Counted from the stretch's first letter, positions 1 to 11,149 are shown. The stretch is 64,000 nucleotides of DNA from Streptantibioticus cattleyicolor NRRL 8057 = DSM 46488 (GCF_000240165.1 NC_017586.1:5655228-5719227); one strand, 5' to 3'. A program made the numbers and translations. Notes: generated by a model not told the origin, from the sequence alone.

Positions 1-1
1 G

Positions 2-367
2 CCCGCCGTCGTCCGCGACGACGACGGCACCGTCCGCGTCCTGGACGGCAAACCGGGCGTCATGCTGGGCATACCGGCCGACCACACCTATACCGACCAG
101 GTCACCCGCCTGCCGACCGGCTCGTCCCTGGTGCTGTACACCGACGGCCTGGTCGAACGCCGGGCGCGCGGCATCGACGCCGGCATCGAACGCCTCGCCC
201 AGGCGCTCGCCGCGCTGCGTACCCCGGAGCTGGAACAGGACCTGGACGCGGGCGCCGACGCCGTGCTCAAGCACATCCTGCACGACTCCGAGCGCGACGA
301 CGACGTGTGTCTGCTCGTGTGCCACAGGCTGACGGCGATCGCACAGGAGCCCCTTCCGTCCGCGTGA
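2..367 (+). CDS. SpoIIE-type PP2C phosphatase, C-terminal fragment
   Basis: The reading frame is open from the window edge, so only the last 121 residues are visible and the real start lies upstream. The visible part carries the LVLYTDGLVE motif followed by a DDDVCLL motif near the end, which is the typical C-terminus of SpoIIE-like PP2C serine phosphatases; the aspartates there help bind the two metal ions. In streptomycetes such proteins often have PAS or GAF sensor domains and dephosphorylate anti-sigma-factor antagonists, but the sensor part is outside the window. The family call is fairly sure, the specific role is unknown. Confidence 0.85.
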   Translation, partial: PAVVRDDDGTVRVLDGKPGVMLGIPADHTYTDQVTRLPTGSSLVLYTDGLVERRARGIDAGIERLAQALAALRTPELEQDLDAGADAVLKHILHDSERDDDVCLLVCHRLTAIAQEPLPSA

Positions 368-452
368 GGCGCGCGAGACGGCACACGCGGTGGTCGCCGG
401 GCCGGACGAGCGCCACCCGGACCGGAACGGCCGCCGGGGCCGACGGCACCGG

Positions 453-959
453 TTAAGGCTCAGGCCCGCGGTCCGCGCCCCTGGCGATGCCTTCCTGAGC
501 GGCCATGAAGGCCCGCATGCCCTGGAGAAGCGCCTCCCGCTCCTCCGCCCGCATGACGGTGAGCACCGCGGCGAGCGCCTGGGACCGGCGCGCGGCCACC
601 TCGCCGACGACCTGCCGGCCGGGCCCGGTGAGGTTCAGCTGCACCTCACGCCGCTTCTTGGGGTGGAGCACCCTCTCCAGCAGCCCCGCCGCCTCCAGCC
701 GGTCGCACAGCCGACTGGCGGTCGGCATCCCTATGTCCATGCTCTCCGCGAGCCCGGTCAGATTGAGTCCGGGCGCGGCCTCCAGGATCCGCAGGGCCCG
801 CAACTGGTGCGGCGACAATCTCAGCCGCGCCCCCTGTGCGGCGACCGACCACACGTTGGTCAGACTCTCCACGGCGTCGGCGATCCGCAGCGCGAGGGCT
901 ACGGCATCACCGCCCGGTCCATCTGTCTGGTCGTCCCCGGAACCGCCGAGACCAGTCAC
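453..959 (-). CDS. MarR-family transcriptional regulator
   Basis: A 168-residue protein with a GTG start. A winged helix-turn-helix occupies about residues 45-115, with the recognition region around LTGLAESMDIGMPTASRLCDR and the basic wing HPKKRREVQLNL. Length and layout match MarR repressors that bind as dimers and respond to small molecules. The first 20 residues are Gly/Asp-rich and probably disordered. It stands alone, transcribed away from argC, so its target is not evident; autoregulation is only a guess. No strong Shine-Dalgarno sequence is visible, so the start could be a few codons off. Confidence 0.85.
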   Translation of the reverse strand: MTGLGGSGDDQTDGPGGDAVALALRIADAVESLTNVWSVAAQGARLRLSPHQLRALRILEAAPGLNLTGLAESMDIGMPTASRLCDRLEAAGLLERVLHPKKRREVQLNLTGPGRQVVGEVAARRSQALAAVLTVMRAEEREALLQGMRAFMAAQEGIARGADRGPEP

Positions 960-1137
960 TAAAACATCACTCTCAGTAAAAGCCTGCCCATGGGGGTACC
1001 GCCTTCATTCGGACGCGGTACCCGACGAGCCGCCGGACAAGCGCCCGAGGCCGGGCCGTCATGGGAACGCCGGCCGGGCGGGACCCGGCCCCATCTGCTC
1101 GGTCGTGGTGGCCGGGCCCCGCGGAACCGGGAACCTC

Positions 1138-2222
<1,085 letters not shown>

Positions 2223-2295
2223 ACCACCCGCACCCCGCCGGGGACACCGCACGCACGACGAACGACCGCCGCACCGCGGCGAACGGAGGAACACG

Positions 2296-3450
2296 GTGAG
2301 CGTCACCGCACCCAAGGGCTTCACGGCGGCCGGGATCGCCGCCGGGATCAAGGAGTCGGGCGCCCCCGACCTCGCCCTGGTGGTCAACAACGGCCCCCGG
2401 CTGGCCGCCGCCGGGGTCTTCACCAGCAACCGCGTCAAGGCCGCACCGGTGCTGTGGTCGCAGACGGTCGTCTCCGGCGGGCAGGTCTCCGCCGTCGTCC
2501 TCAACTCCGGCGGCGCCAACGCCTGCACCGGACCGCAGGGCTTCCAGGACACCCACGCCACCGCCGAGAAGGCCGCCGGGATCCTCGACGGCCACAGCGC
2601 CGGCGAGATCGCCGTCGCCTCCACCGGGCTGATCGGCGTCCGGCTCCCGATGGACAAGGTGCTCACCGGGCTGGAGAAGGCGGCGGCCGAACTGTCCGCG
2701 CACGGCGGCGAGAAGGCCGCCATCGCCATCAAGACCACCGACACCGTGCACAAGACCGCGGTCGTGGAGGGCGACGGCTGGACGGTCGGCGGCATGGCCA
2801 AGGGCGCCGGCATGCTCGCCCCCGGCCTCGCCACCATGCTCGCGGTCCTCACCACCGACGCCGACGTGGACGCCGCCACCCTCGACCGCGCCCTGCGCGC
2901 CGCCACCGCCACCACCTTCGACCGGGTCGACTCCGACGGCTGCATGTCCACCAACGACACCGTGCTGCTGCTCGCCTCCGGCGCCGCCGGCACCACCCCG
3001 GACGAGACCGCGTTCGCCGAGGCCGTCCGCACCGTCTGCGCCGACCTCGCGCGGCAGCTGGTCGCCGACGCCGAAGGCGCCTCCAAGGACATCGTCATCG
3101 AGGTGACCGGCGCCGCCACCGAGCGGGAGGCCGTCGACGTCGCCCGCACCATCGCCCGCAACAACCTCCTCAAGTGCGCCATCCACGGCGAGGACCCCAA
3201 CTGGGGCCGCGTCCTCGCCGCCATCGGCACCACCTCCGCCGCCTTCGACCCCGACCGCCTCGCCGTCGCCATCAACGGCGTCTGGGTCTGCCGCGACGGC
3301 TGCGCGGCCGAGGACCGCGACCTGGTCGACATGCGCTACCGCGAGGTACGCATCACCGCCGACCTCGCCGCCGGCGACCACTCCGCGGTGATCTGGACCA
3401 ACGACCTGACCGCCGACTACGTCCACGAGAACAGCGCCTACAGCTCATGA
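2296..3450 (+). CDS. argJ: glutamate N-acetyltransferase / amino-acid acetyltransferase
   Basis: ArgJ, 384 residues, recycles the acetyl group from N-acetylornithine to glutamate and may also make acetylglutamate from acetyl-CoA. The autocleavage site is the ATML motif at about residues 179-182, where Thr180 becomes the N-terminal nucleophile of the beta chain. The STGLIG and EDPNWGR motifs are also typical. The GTG start has GGAGGA 5 bases upstream. Its stop overlaps the argB start (ATGA), which implies translational coupling. The 73-base gap after argC holds no obvious terminator. Confidence 0.97.
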   Translation: MSVTAPKGFTAAGIAAGIKESGAPDLALVVNNGPRLAAAGVFTSNRVKAAPVLWSQTVVSGGQVSAVVLNSGGANACTGPQGFQDTHATAEKAAGILDGHSAGEIAVASTGLIGVRLPMDKVLTGLEKAAAELSAHGGEKAAIAIKTTDTVHKTAVVEGDGWTVGGMAKGAGMLAPGLATMLAVLTTDADVDAATLDRALRAATATTFDRVDSDGCMSTNDTVLLLASGAAGTTPDETAFAEAVRTVCADLARQLVADAEGASKDIVIEVTGAATEREAVDVARTIARNNLLKCAIHGEDPNWGRVLAAIGTTSAAFDPDRLAVAINGVWVCRDGCAAEDRDLVDMRYREVRITADLAAGDHSAVIWTNDLTADYVHENSAYSS

Positions 3451-4349
3451 CGACCCGCAAACACACCGCGCTGCCCAAGGCGCAGATCCTCATCGAGGCG
3501 CTGCCCTGGCTCACCCGCCACCACGGCAGGACCGTCGTGATCAAGTTCGGCGGCAACGCCATGATCGACGACGACCTCAAGTCCGCCTTCGCCCAGGACG
3601 TGGTCTTCCTGCGGCACGCCGGACTGCGCCCGGTGGTGGTGCACGGCGGCGGCCCGCAGATCAGCGCCCAACTCGACCGGATGGGGCTGGAGTCGGAGTT
3701 CAAGGCCGGACTGCGGGTCACCACCCCGGAGGCCATGGACGTGGTACGGATGGTCCTGGCCGGCCAGGTCCAGCGCGAACTGGTCAACCTCCTCAACCGG
3801 CACGGTCCGCTCGCCGTCGGCCTCACCGGCGAGGACGCCCACACCATGAGCGCCACCAAGCGGTACGCCCGCATCGACGGCAAGCAGGTGGACCTCGGCC
3901 GGGTCGGCGAGATCACCGCCGTCGACACCGGCGCCATCGAGGCCCTCCTCGACGACGGCCGCATCCCGGTGGTCTCCTCCATCGCCCGCAGCGCCGACGA
4001 CGGCCACATCTACAACATCAACGCCGACACCGCCGCCGCCGCGCTCGCGGCCGGCCTCGGCGCCGAGACGCTGATGGTCCTCACCGACGTCGAGGGGCTC
4101 TACGCCGACTGGCCCAACAGCGACGAGGTCATCAGCCAGCTCACCGCGAGCGAACTGGAGGAGCTGCTGCCCGACCTGGCCAGCGGCATGGTGCCCAAGA
4201 TGGAGGGGTGCCTGTACGCGGTGCGCAACGGCGTCACCACCGCCCGGGTCATCGACGGCCGCGTCCAGCACGCGATCCTGCTGGAGATCTTCACCGACGA
4301 GGGCATCGGCACCATGGTGGTGCCCGATCACAAGGGGGAGCAGGGATGA
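3447..4349 (+). CDS. argB: acetylglutamate kinase
   Basis: ArgB, 300 residues, phosphorylates N-acetylglutamate with ATP. The glycine-rich motif VIKFGGNAM lies near residue 31, VHGGGPQIS follows at about residue 67, and the C-terminal half has the NINADTAA and LTDVEGLY motifs of the amino-acid kinase fold. The ATG overlaps the argJ stop by ATGA and the stop overlaps the argD start in the same way. In many bacteria with the ArgJ cycle this kinase is the arginine feedback target; the extended N-terminus fits that type, but this is inference. Confidence 0.97.
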   Translation: MTTRKHTALPKAQILIEALPWLTRHHGRTVVIKFGGNAMIDDDLKSAFAQDVVFLRHAGLRPVVVHGGGPQISAQLDRMGLESEFKAGLRVTTPEAMDVVRMVLAGQVQRELVNLLNRHGPLAVGLTGEDAHTMSATKRYARIDGKQVDLGRVGEITAVDTGAIEALLDDGRIPVVSSIARSADDGHIYNINADTAAAALAAGLGAETLMVLTDVEGLYADWPNSDEVISQLTASELEELLPDLASGMVPKMEGCLYAVRNGVTTARVIDGRVQHAILLEIFTDEGIGTMVVPDHKGEQG

Positions 4350-5539
4350 GCAACGCCGACGTCACCCGGCGGTGGCAGCACGCGCTGATGGACAACTACG
4401 GCACCCCGCGCCTGCCGCTGGTGCGCGGCGCCGGCGCCAAGGTGTGGGACGCCGACGGCAAGGAATACCTGGACCTCACCGGCGGCATCGCGGTCAACGC
4501 GCTCGGCCACGGCCACCCGGCGGTGGCCGAGGCGGTCACCGCCCAGCTCGGCCGCCTCGGCCACGTCTCCAACCTCTTCATCGCCGAACCGCCGGTGGCG
4601 CTCGCCGAACGCCTCCTGCGGCTGGCCGGCCGCCCCGGGCGGGTCTTCTTCGCCAACTCCGGCGCCGAGGCGGTCGAGGCCGCGTTCAAGATCGCCCGGC
4701 GCACCGGACGCACCCACCTGGTCGCCACGAAGGGCGGCTTCCACGGCCGCACCATGGGCGCCCTCGCGCTCACCGGTCAGCCCGCCAAGCAGGACCCGTT
4801 CCGGCCGCTCCCCGGCGACGTCACCCACGTACCGTACGGGGACGCCGACGCGCTGCGCGCCGCGGTCACCGAGGAGACCGCCGCCGTCTTCATCGAGCCG
4901 ATCCAGGGCGAGAACGGCGTCGTCGTCCCGCCCGAGGGCTACCTCGCCGCCGTCCGGGAGATCACCCGGGCCACCGGCACCCTGCTGGTGCTGGACGAGA
5001 TCCAGACCGGCGTCGGCCGCACCGGCCACTGGTTCGCCCACCAGGCCCAGGGCGTCGAGCCGGACGTGGTCACCCTCGCCAAGGCGCTCGGCGGCGGCCT
5101 GCCGATCGGCGCCACCCTCGCCTTCGGCCCCGCCGCCGACCTGTTCACCCCCGGCCAGCACGGCAGCACCTTCGGCGGCAACCCGGTGGTCTGCGCCGCC
5201 GCCCTCGCCGTTCTCGACACCATCGAGGCCGAGGGGCTGCTGGAACACGCCGGGCGCACCGGCGAGCGGCTGCGCGCCGGGATCGAGGCGATCGGCCACC
5301 CGTTGATCGACCGGGTACGCGGTGCGGGGCTGCTGCTGGGTATCGTGCTGACCGAGCCCCGCGCACCCCAGGTGCAGGCGGCGGCTCAGGACGCCGGTCT
5401 CCTGGTGAACGCCGCCGTACCCGAGGTGGTACGGCTGGCACCGCCGCTGAACCTGGGCGACGACGAGGTGGACACCTTCCTCAAGGCGCTCCCGGCCGTC
5501 CTCGACGCAAGCGGCGGTGACCCACGATCCGGAGAATGA
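4346..5539 (+). CDS. argD: acetylornithine aminotransferase
   Basis: ArgD, 397 residues, is a class III PLP aminotransferase that converts N-acetylglutamate semialdehyde to N-acetylornithine. The PLP lysine is Lys246 in [11 protein letters not shown], the aspartate that holds the PLP ring nitrogen is in [13 protein letters not shown], and the phosphate-binding loop is NSGAEAVE. A longer reading is open upstream, but the start at 4346 is preferred because it overlaps the argB stop and gives the normal family length. The stop overlaps the argR start. Confidence 0.97.
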   Translation: MSNADVTRRWQHALMDNYGTPRLPLVRGAGAKVWDADGKEYLDLTGGIAVNALGHGHPAVAEAVTAQLGRLGHVSNLFIAEPPVALAERLLRLAGRPGRVFFANSGAEAVEAAFKIARRTGRTHLVATKGGFHGRTMGALALTGQPAKQDPFRPLPGDVTHVPYGDADALRAAVTEETAAVFIEPIQGENGVVVPPEGYLAAVREITRATGTLLVLDEIQTGVGRTGHWFAHQAQGVEPDVVTLAKALGGGLPIGATLAFGPAADLFTPGQHGSTFGGNPVVCAAALAVLDTIEAEGLLEHAGRTGERLRAGIEAIGHPLIDRVRGAGLLLGIVLTEPRAPQVQAAAQDAGLLVNAAVPEVVRLAPPLNLGDDEVDTFLKALPAVLDASGGDPRSGE

Positions 5540-6072
5540 CGACGATGACCGAGGCGCAGCAGGGCGGCCCGGCCGTACCGCAGACCCGAACCGCGCGGCA
5601 CCGCCGGATCGTGGACATCCTCAACCGGCAGCCGGTGCGCTCCCAGAGCCAGCTCGCCCGGATGCTCGCCGACGACGGGCTCAGCGTCACCCAGGCCACG
5701 CTCTCCCGTGACCTGGACGAACTGGGCGCGGTGAAGATCCGCAACGCCGGCGGCGAGCTGATCTACGCGGTCCCCTCGGAGGGCGGCTTCCGCACCCCGA
5801 TGGCCCCGCTGGGCGAGTCGGTCAAGGAGGAGCGGATGGCCCGCCTCGCCGGCGAACTGCTGATCTCCGCCGAGGCGTCGGCCAACCTGGTGGTGCTGCG
5901 CACCCCGCCCGGCGCCGCCCAGTTCCTCGCCTCCGCCATCGACCAGGCCGAGGTCCACGACATCCTCGGCACCATCGCCGGCGACGACACCGTCCTGCTG
6001 ATCAGCCGCGCCCCGGCCGGCGGCCAGGCGCTCGCCGAACACCTGCTGAAGCTGGCGGAACGTCACCGCTGA
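5536..6072 (+). CDS. argR: arginine repressor
   Basis: ArgR, 178 residues, is the arginine-dependent repressor. The N-terminal winged helix (about residues 22-90) includes [13 protein letters not shown] and the [16 protein letters not shown] motif that is diagnostic for ArgR. The C-terminal hexamerisation and arginine-binding domain carries [12 protein letters not shown]. The ATG at 5536 overlaps the argD stop and is preceded by GGAGA; a second ATG lies three codons in. Its place at the end of the operon implies feedback on the ARG-box-like sites. The last 10 bases overlap the convergent apbE-like gene. Confidence 0.96.
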   Translation: MTTMTEAQQGGPAVPQTRTARHRRIVDILNRQPVRSQSQLARMLADDGLSVTQATLSRDLDELGAVKIRNAGGELIYAVPSEGGFRTPMAPLGESVKEERMARLAGELLISAEASANLVVLRTPPGAAQFLASAIDQAEVHDILGTIAGDDTVLLISRAPAGGQALAEHLLKLAERHR

Positions 6073-6881
6073 GCCGCCGCCGGCCGCACCGCGGGCACCC
6101 CGCCGGGGAAACCGCCGGTGCGCCAGGTGCCGCCGTCCCGGTTCACCGCGAACGCCTCGGCGCGCGGGTGGTCCTCCACCCAGCGCCGGGCCCGCGGCCC
6201 CATCGCGAAGGCCGCGGTGGCCCAGGCGTCGGCGTCGGTGAGGGAACGGGTGACCACGGTGAGCGAGAGCGGGGCGCCGGCCGGGGGCTCGCCGGTGTGC
6301 GGGTCCAGCACGTGCTCGCCGCGTTCCGCGGTGCCGGAGGTGGCCACCGCCAGCTCACCGGCGGCGGCCACCACCGCCAGGGTGCGCTCCGGCCGCGCCG
6401 GGTCGGCCACCCCGACCCGCCACGGCTGCCAGGGGCCGGGCCGGCCGAGCAACTGCACGTCCCCGCCGCCGTTGACGCACACCCCGCGCGCCCCCGCCGC
6501 CGCGACCATCCGGGCCGCCCGCTCCACCGCCCACCCCTTGACCAGCCCGGTCGGGTCCAGGCCGCCGGCGTAACCGGTGCTGAACCAGCCGCCGGTGGCC
6601 CGCGACGCCCGCTCGCACAGCGCCAGCACCTCGGCCACCTCCGGCGCGCACCCCTCCACCGTGACCTCGCCCCGGGCCAGCCGCGTCACGTCGCTGTCCG
6701 CCCGGTACGGGGAGAAGACCGCGTCCGCCCGGTGCAGGAACGCCACCGCCTGCTCCATCGCCTCCCGCACCCGGGCCCGTATCCGGGTGCCGCCGTCCAC
6801 CGCCACGGCGAAGGAGACCACGGTCCCCATCACCGGCTCGGCGTGGCGCAGCCGCGGCCAGCCGCCGCCCGACTCGCTCAC
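6063..6881 (-). CDS. apbE: FAD:protein FMN transferase (ApbE-like)
   Basis: A 272-residue ApbE-family flavin transferase, which uses FAD to attach FMN covalently to a threonine or serine of a target protein. The sequence shows the N-terminal MGTVVSF motif, the VNGGGDVQL core and the metal-binding [13 protein letters not shown] stretch with Asp and Thr ligands. No signal peptide is evident, so it may act in the cytoplasm or be shorter than exported ApbE proteins. Its start overlaps the stop of the FMN-binding gene by 4 bases, and that neighbour carries a flavinylation motif, so the pair is probably enzyme and substrate. Confidence 0.92.
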   Translation of the reverse strand: MSESGGGWPRLRHAEPVMGTVVSFAVAVDGGTRIRARVREAMEQAVAFLHRADAVFSPYRADSDVTRLARGEVTVEGCAPEVAEVLALCERASRATGGWFSTGYAGGLDPTGLVKGWAVERAARMVAAAGARGVCVNGGGDVQLLGRPGPWQPWRVGVADPARPERTLAVVAAAGELAVATSGTAERGEHVLDPHTGEPPAGAPLSLTVVTRSLTDADAWATAAFAMGPRARRWVEDHPRAEAFAVNRDGGTWRTGGFPGGVPAVRPAAAQR

Positions 6882-7315
6882 CGGGCCCGGTCCAGCGCGC
6901 TCTGCAGCGACCGGACGTAGCCGTCGCTGGTGTACGTCGCCCCGGAGACCGCGTCGATCCGGGCGCTCTGCGCGGTGATCGCCTCCCGGGTCAGCTGCGG
7001 CACCGCGTAGGAGGCGATCTCCTGGTCCCGCGGGCTGTCCGAGGGCATCTGGACCGCGGTGACCGCGGTGATCCGGCCGTCGGTCAGCGCCACCTTCAGC
7101 TGTACGGGCCCGTACCGGGTGTCGATCGCGTCCCCGGTGACGGTGCGGGTGCCGGTGGGACGGGCGGACGCGGAGGGCCCCGCGGCGGCGGGGGCCGGGT
7201 CGGCGGCGAGCGCCGGGGCCGGCGCGGAGTGCGGCTTGAGCGCCAGCAGCAGCACGATCCCGCCGACCGTGGCGGCGGCCCCCAGCGTCATGCGGCGCAG
7301 CGGATTCCTGGTCAT
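6878..7315 (-). CDS. membrane-anchored FMN-binding domain protein
   Basis: A 145-residue protein with one N-terminal membrane segment or signal anchor (about residues 10-27), an Ala/Pro linker to about residue 55, and one FMN-binding domain. Residues 121-127 read DAVSGAT, which fits the D-x-x-(S/T)-G-A-(T/S) site that ApbE flavinylates; Thr127 would carry the FMN. A longer reading frame runs upstream to 7567, but the ATG at 7315 has GGGGAAG before it and follows the upstream gene by 11 bases. The domain would face outside the membrane and pass electrons to or from the flavocytochrome encoded just upstream. Confidence 0.88.
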   Translation of the reverse strand: MTRNPLRRMTLGAAATVGGIVLLLALKPHSAPAPALAADPAPAAAGPSASARPTGTRTVTGDAIDTRYGPVQLKVALTDGRITAVTAVQMPSDSPRDQEIASYAVPQLTREAITAQSARIDAVSGATYTSDGYVRSLQSALDRAR

Positions 7316-7326
7316 GGTCTTCCCCG

Positions 7327-8703
7327 TCACAGTTCGAAGGACTCGTGGTGGATGCGGCGGCCCGGCACCCCGGCCGAGCGCAGCGCCGCGTGGGCGTCGG
7401 CCATCAGCCCCGGCGGCCCGCACAGGTAGGCGTCGTGGGCGGCGATGTCGGGCAGCAGCGCGCGCAGCCCGTCGGGGGTGAGCACACCGCGGGTGGCGTC
7501 GGCGCCGCTGAGCAGCGGGAGCACCCGCGCCCCGCGGGCCTCGGCGATCGCCGTCAGCTCCGGCCACAGCGCCAGGTCCTCGGCCTCGCGCGCCCGGTAC
7601 AGCAGCGTCAGGTCACCGGGGCGGGCGGGCAGCGACTCGAAGAGCGCCCGCAGCGGGGTGACCCCCACGCCCCCGGCGATCAGCACCACCTTGTGCCGGG
7701 CACGCCGCCGGGCGGTCAGCGCGCCGTACGGTCCCTCCGCCCACACCCGGGTGCCGGGCCGCAGCCCGGCCACCGCCGCGCTGTGCCCGCCGACCGCCTT
7801 GACGGTGATCCGCAGGGCGTCGTCGCGGGGCGGCGCGGACAGCGAGTACGGCGCAGACGTCCCGGCCAGCCGCCCGGACAGGAACCGCCAGCGCATGAAC
7901 TGCCCCGGTTCCGCGCCCAGTTCGGCCAGGCGCTCACCGTGGATCACCACCGAGCAGACCCCCGGCGCCTCCGGCACCACCGCCGCCACCCGCAGCCGGT
8001 GCCGCCGGTTGAGCCGCACCGGCGTCCACACCCGGTACCACGCCACCAGCGCCCCGGCCCCGCCGTACAGCAGGCACCACACCACCCGCGCGGTGGCGTC
8101 CCCGGCGAACTGGGCACCCAGCGACACCTGGTGGAAGAAGGCGAGGAAGACCGCGAGATAGGTGAGCAGATGCAGGTGGTACCAGGTCTCGTAGCTCACC
8201 CGGCGGCGCACCGCGCGGGCCGATACCACCCCCACGGCGATCAGCAGCACCCCGCCCGCCGTGCCGATCAACATGTCCGGGTAGTGGAACACCACGTCCA
8301 CCGCCTCGCCGGCCACCCCGCGGTGGTCCTGGGCCGCGTACCCCGCGAGCACCGCCACCGCGTGCGCCGCCACCAGGCAGACCGTCCACCGCCCGGCCGC
8401 GGCGTGCCAGCGGGCCACCCGGTCGCTGCCCACCCGGCGCTCCAGCACCGGCACCCGGGCCATCAGCGCCACCAGCACCGCGCAGGCGTACCCGGCCAGC
8501 AGCCCGGCGATCCGGCCCGCCCCGGTCAGCCACCCCCCGGCCCCGGTCACCGTGGGCGTGCTCGTCCACCACGAGGCGAGCACCGCCGCGCCCCCCGCGT
8601 ACAGCGCGGCGAGCACGGCCGGCGCGGGGGAGCGCTGCGGCCGGGGCGGCGGTGGGGCGGCGTGCGGGCGCCCCGTCCGGGGCCGGTGGTACGTGGTGCT
8701 CAA
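7327..8703 (-). CDS. ferric-reductase-like transmembrane flavocytochrome
   Basis: A 458-residue protein with about six membrane helices in residues 28-225, containing spaced histidines (for example in WHAAAGRW, AAHAVA, WYHLHLL and FFHQ) suited to bind two hemes. A soluble ferredoxin-reductase-type half follows, with the FAD motif PYSLSAPP, the NAD(P) motif IAGGVGVTPLRA and the terminal CGPPGLM. It would move electrons from NAD(P)H through FAD and heme across the membrane. The start is TTG with a strong AAGGAGG 5 bases upstream. It heads the operon with the flavinylated protein and ApbE. Confidence 0.92.
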   Translation of the reverse strand: MSTTYHRPRTGRPHAAPPPPRPQRSPAPAVLAALYAGGAAVLASWWTSTPTVTGAGGWLTGAGRIAGLLAGYACAVLVALMARVPVLERRVGSDRVARWHAAAGRWTVCLVAAHAVAVLAGYAAQDHRGVAGEAVDVVFHYPDMLIGTAGGVLLIAVGVVSARAVRRRVSYETWYHLHLLTYLAVFLAFFHQVSLGAQFAGDATARVVWCLLYGGAGALVAWYRVWTPVRLNRRHRLRVAAVVPEAPGVCSVVIHGERLAELGAEPGQFMRWRFLSGRLAGTSAPYSLSAPPRDDALRITVKAVGGHSAAVAGLRPGTRVWAEGPYGALTARRRARHKVVLIAGGVGVTPLRALFESLPARPGDLTLLYRAREAEDLALWPELTAIAEARGARVLPLLSGADATRGVLTPDGLRALLPDIAAHDAYLCGPPGLMADAHAALRSAGVPGRRIHHESFEL

Positions 8704-8767
8704 GGGGCCCTCCTTCGCCGGCCGGCCCCCACCGGATCCGGGGCCGGGCCGCCACTGTGCCGCCGTA

Positions 8768-8786
8768 AGCTCTGAGACAGCTCTGA
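8768..8786. promoter_or_regulatory. 11-bp-spaced direct repeat, likely response-regulator site
   Basis: The octamer AGCTCTGA occurs twice in the same orientation, at 8768-8775 and 8779-8786, giving a centre spacing of 11 bases. OmpR-family regulators commonly bind such 11-bp-spaced repeats as a head-to-tail dimer. The repeat lies in the 147-base divergent region between the flavocytochrome operon and the response regulator gene, so it could control both. No footprint or matrix supports this yet. Confidence 0.5.
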
Positions 8787-8850
8787 ACCCGGCCCGCGGC
8801 CACCCGCTTCACAGCGAACTCAGAAACGGCCGCGCCACTCTGGAAGAACC

Positions 8851-9633
8851 ATGACGAACCCCGCTCCCACCCCCGCCGCCCCCCGCACCGCCGCCCCGCT
8901 CACCCGCGAGGACGGCTCCCCGGTACGCGTCCTGGTGGTGGACGACGAACCCGACCTCGCCGAGGTCCTCGGCGGCGTGCTGCGCTACGAGGGGTGGGAG
9001 GTGTCCGTGGCGGGGGACGGCGCCACCGCGCTCGACCTGGCCGCCCGCACCCGTCCCGACGCCGTGGTACTCGACGTGATGCTCCCCGACCTCGACGGCT
9101 TCCAGGTGCTGCGCCGGCTGCGGGCGCTCCAGCCGCACGTGTGCGTGCTCTTCCTCACCGCCCGCGACGCCGTCGAGGACCGGGTGGCCGGGATCACCGC
9201 CGGCGGCGACGACTACGTCACCAAGCCGTTCAGCCTGGAGGAGGTGGTGGCCCGGGTGCGCGGGCTGCTGCGCCGGGCCGGCCTCGCCCGGCGGCGGGCC
9301 ACCGGCGACTTCGCCGACCCGCTGCTCGTCGTCGGCGACCTGGCGATGGACGAGGAGGCACGCGAGGTCACCCGGGGCGGCGAGGCGATCGAGCTGTCCC
9401 GTACCGAGTTCGAACTGCTGCGGTTCCTGATGCGCAACCCGCGCCGGGTGCTCAGCAAGTCGCAGATCCTCGACCGGGTGTGGTCCTACGACTTCGGCGG
9501 CAAGGCACACGTCGTGGAGTTGTACGTCAGCTACCTGCGCAAGAAGATCGACGCCGGGCGCGCCCCGATGATCCACACCGTGCGCGGCTCGGGGTACGTG
9601 CTCAAGCCCGCCCCGGAGGCGTCCCGCCCGTGA
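8851..9633 (+). CDS. OmpR/PhoB-family response regulator
   Basis: A 260-residue two-component regulator. The receiver domain (about residues 26-140) has the acidic pair VVDDEPD, the phosphoacceptor Asp75 in VLDVMLPD, the conserved Thr in FLTAR and the Lys in VTKPFS. A winged-helix DNA-binding domain follows (about residues 163-255) with the RTEFELLRFLM and GSGYVLK motifs. The Pro/Ala-rich first 20 residues are unusual padding. It overlaps its kinase gene by 4 bases and is divergent from the redox operon, with a direct repeat between them. Confidence 0.95.
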   Translation: MTNPAPTPAAPRTAAPLTREDGSPVRVLVVDDEPDLAEVLGGVLRYEGWEVSVAGDGATALDLAARTRPDAVVLDVMLPDLDGFQVLRRLRALQPHVCVLFLTARDAVEDRVAGITAGGDDYVTKPFSLEEVVARVRGLLRRAGLARRRATGDFADPLLVVGDLAMDEEAREVTRGGEAIELSRTEFELLRFLMRNPRRVLSKSQILDRVWSYDFGGKAHVVELYVSYLRKKIDAGRAPMIHTVRGSGYVLKPAPEASRP

Positions 9634-11117
9634 TCCCCCGTACCGCCCCGGCCGGACTGTGGCCGCGCACCCTGCGGGCCCGGCTCACCCTCGGCCTGGT
9701 GGTGCTGCTCGCGCTGGGCTGCGCCGCGGTCGGGGTGGCCGCGGTGGTCGCGGTCCGCGGCTTCCTCACCGAACGCCTCGACCAGCAGCTCGCCGAGGCC
9801 GGCGGACGGTTCCCGGCCAGCCTGGAGCACGGCGGGCGGGGCGATCCGGCGGACGGCGGCGCGGGCGGCGTCCATTCCCCCGACACCCGCCGGCAGGCCC
9901 CCGGCACCTTCGGCGCCCGCCTGGTGGCCGGCCGGGTGACCGACGTGGCGGTGGTCCGCTCCGGCACCGACACCAGCGTCGTCCTGGACCGGTCCGACAC
10001 CGCCGCGCTGGCCGCCCTGCCGGTCGACGGCCGCGGCCACGACGTCCGCCTGTCGCGGCTGCGCCACTACCGGCTCGCCGCGGTCGCCGGCCACGACGGC
10101 GACGTGCTGGTCACCGGGTTGCCGCTGGAGGGCGTGGAGGCCGCCGTGCACCGGCTGGAACTGGTCGGCGCCGCGGTCTTCGGCGGGGTGCTGCTGGTGG
10201 CCGGGGTGGCCGGGGCGGTATGGGTGCGCTGGTCGCTGCGTCCGCTGAGCCGGGTGGCGGCCACCGCGGCCTCGGTGACCCGGCTGCCGCTGGCCAGCGG
10301 CGCGGTGATGCTCCCGGAGCGGGTGCCGGACGCCGATCCGCGCACCGAGGTGGGCCGGGTCGGCGCCGCGTTCAACCTGATGCTCAGCCACGTGGAGAAC
10401 GCGCTCACCCACCGGCAGGCCAGCGAGGAACGGCTGCGCCGGTTCGCCGCCGACGCCAGCCACGAACTGCGCACCCCGGTCGCCTCCATCCGCGGCCACG
10501 CCGAACTGGCGCTGCGCCACCCCGGCCCGGTGCCGCCGCGGATCACCCACGCCATGGAACGGGTGGCCGCCGAGTCGGCCCGGATGGGCGAGATGGTCGA
10601 CGACCTGCTGCTCCTCGCCCGCCTGGACGCGGGACGGCCGCTGGAGCGCCGACCGGTGGACCTGACCCGGCTGGTGCTGGACGCCACCGACGACGCCCGG
10701 GTGGCCGGCCCCGGCCACCGCTGGACGCTCGACCTGCCCGCCGAGCCGGTCACGGTGGCCGGCGACCGCCACCGCCTCCACCAGGTGGTGGCCAACCTGC
10801 TGGCCAACGCCCGCGTCCACACCCCGCCCGGCACCACCGTGGAGGTGCGGCTACGCGACGCCCCCGACGGCGTCACCCTCACCGTGCGCGACGACGGGCC
10901 CGGGGTGCCCGAGGCCGCCCGCGACACCCTCTTCGAACGCTTCGTCCGCGCCGAGCTGCGCCGCCACGCCACCGGCGGCGGCGCCGGGCTGGGCCTGGCC
11001 ATCGTGGCCGCCGTCACCGCCGCGCACGGCGGCTCGGTGGCGGTCGACAGCACCCCCGCGGGCGCCGTCTTCACCGTCTGCCTGCCGCACGGCGAGGACC
11101 GCGTTACGGTGCCGTAG
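9630..11117 (+). CDS. sensor histidine kinase
   Basis: A 495-residue kinase starting with GTG inside the regulator stop codon. Two membrane helices, at about residues 15-38 and 170-193, flank an extracellular region of about 130 residues that includes a Gly/Asp-rich loop. A HAMP linker leads to the HisKA domain with His278 in DASHELRTP. The HATPase domain shows the N box (ANLLANARVH), the DDGPGVP G1 box and the GGGAGLGLAI G2 box. The sensed signal is not evident; redox or metal state is a guess from the neighbouring flavocytochrome. Confidence 0.95.
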   Translation: MIPRTAPAGLWPRTLRARLTLGLVVLLALGCAAVGVAAVVAVRGFLTERLDQQLAEAGGRFPASLEHGGRGDPADGGAGGVHSPDTRRQAPGTFGARLVAGRVTDVAVVRSGTDTSVVLDRSDTAALAALPVDGRGHDVRLSRLRHYRLAAVAGHDGDVLVTGLPLEGVEAAVHRLELVGAAVFGGVLLVAGVAGAVWVRWSLRPLSRVAATAASVTRLPLASGAVMLPERVPDADPRTEVGRVGAAFNLMLSHVENALTHRQASEERLRRFAADASHELRTPVASIRGHAELALRHPGPVPPRITHAMERVAAESARMGEMVDDLLLLARLDAGRPLERRPVDLTRLVLDATDDARVAGPGHRWTLDLPAEPVTVAGDRHRLHQVVANLLANARVHTPPGTTVEVRLRDAPDGVTLTVRDDGPGVPEAARDTLFERFVRAELRRHATGGGAGLGLAIVAAVTAAHGGSVAVDSTPAGAVFTVCLPHGEDRVTVP

Positions 11118-11149
11118 AGGGACAAGTACGCCGATCCCGGGAGGCACCG

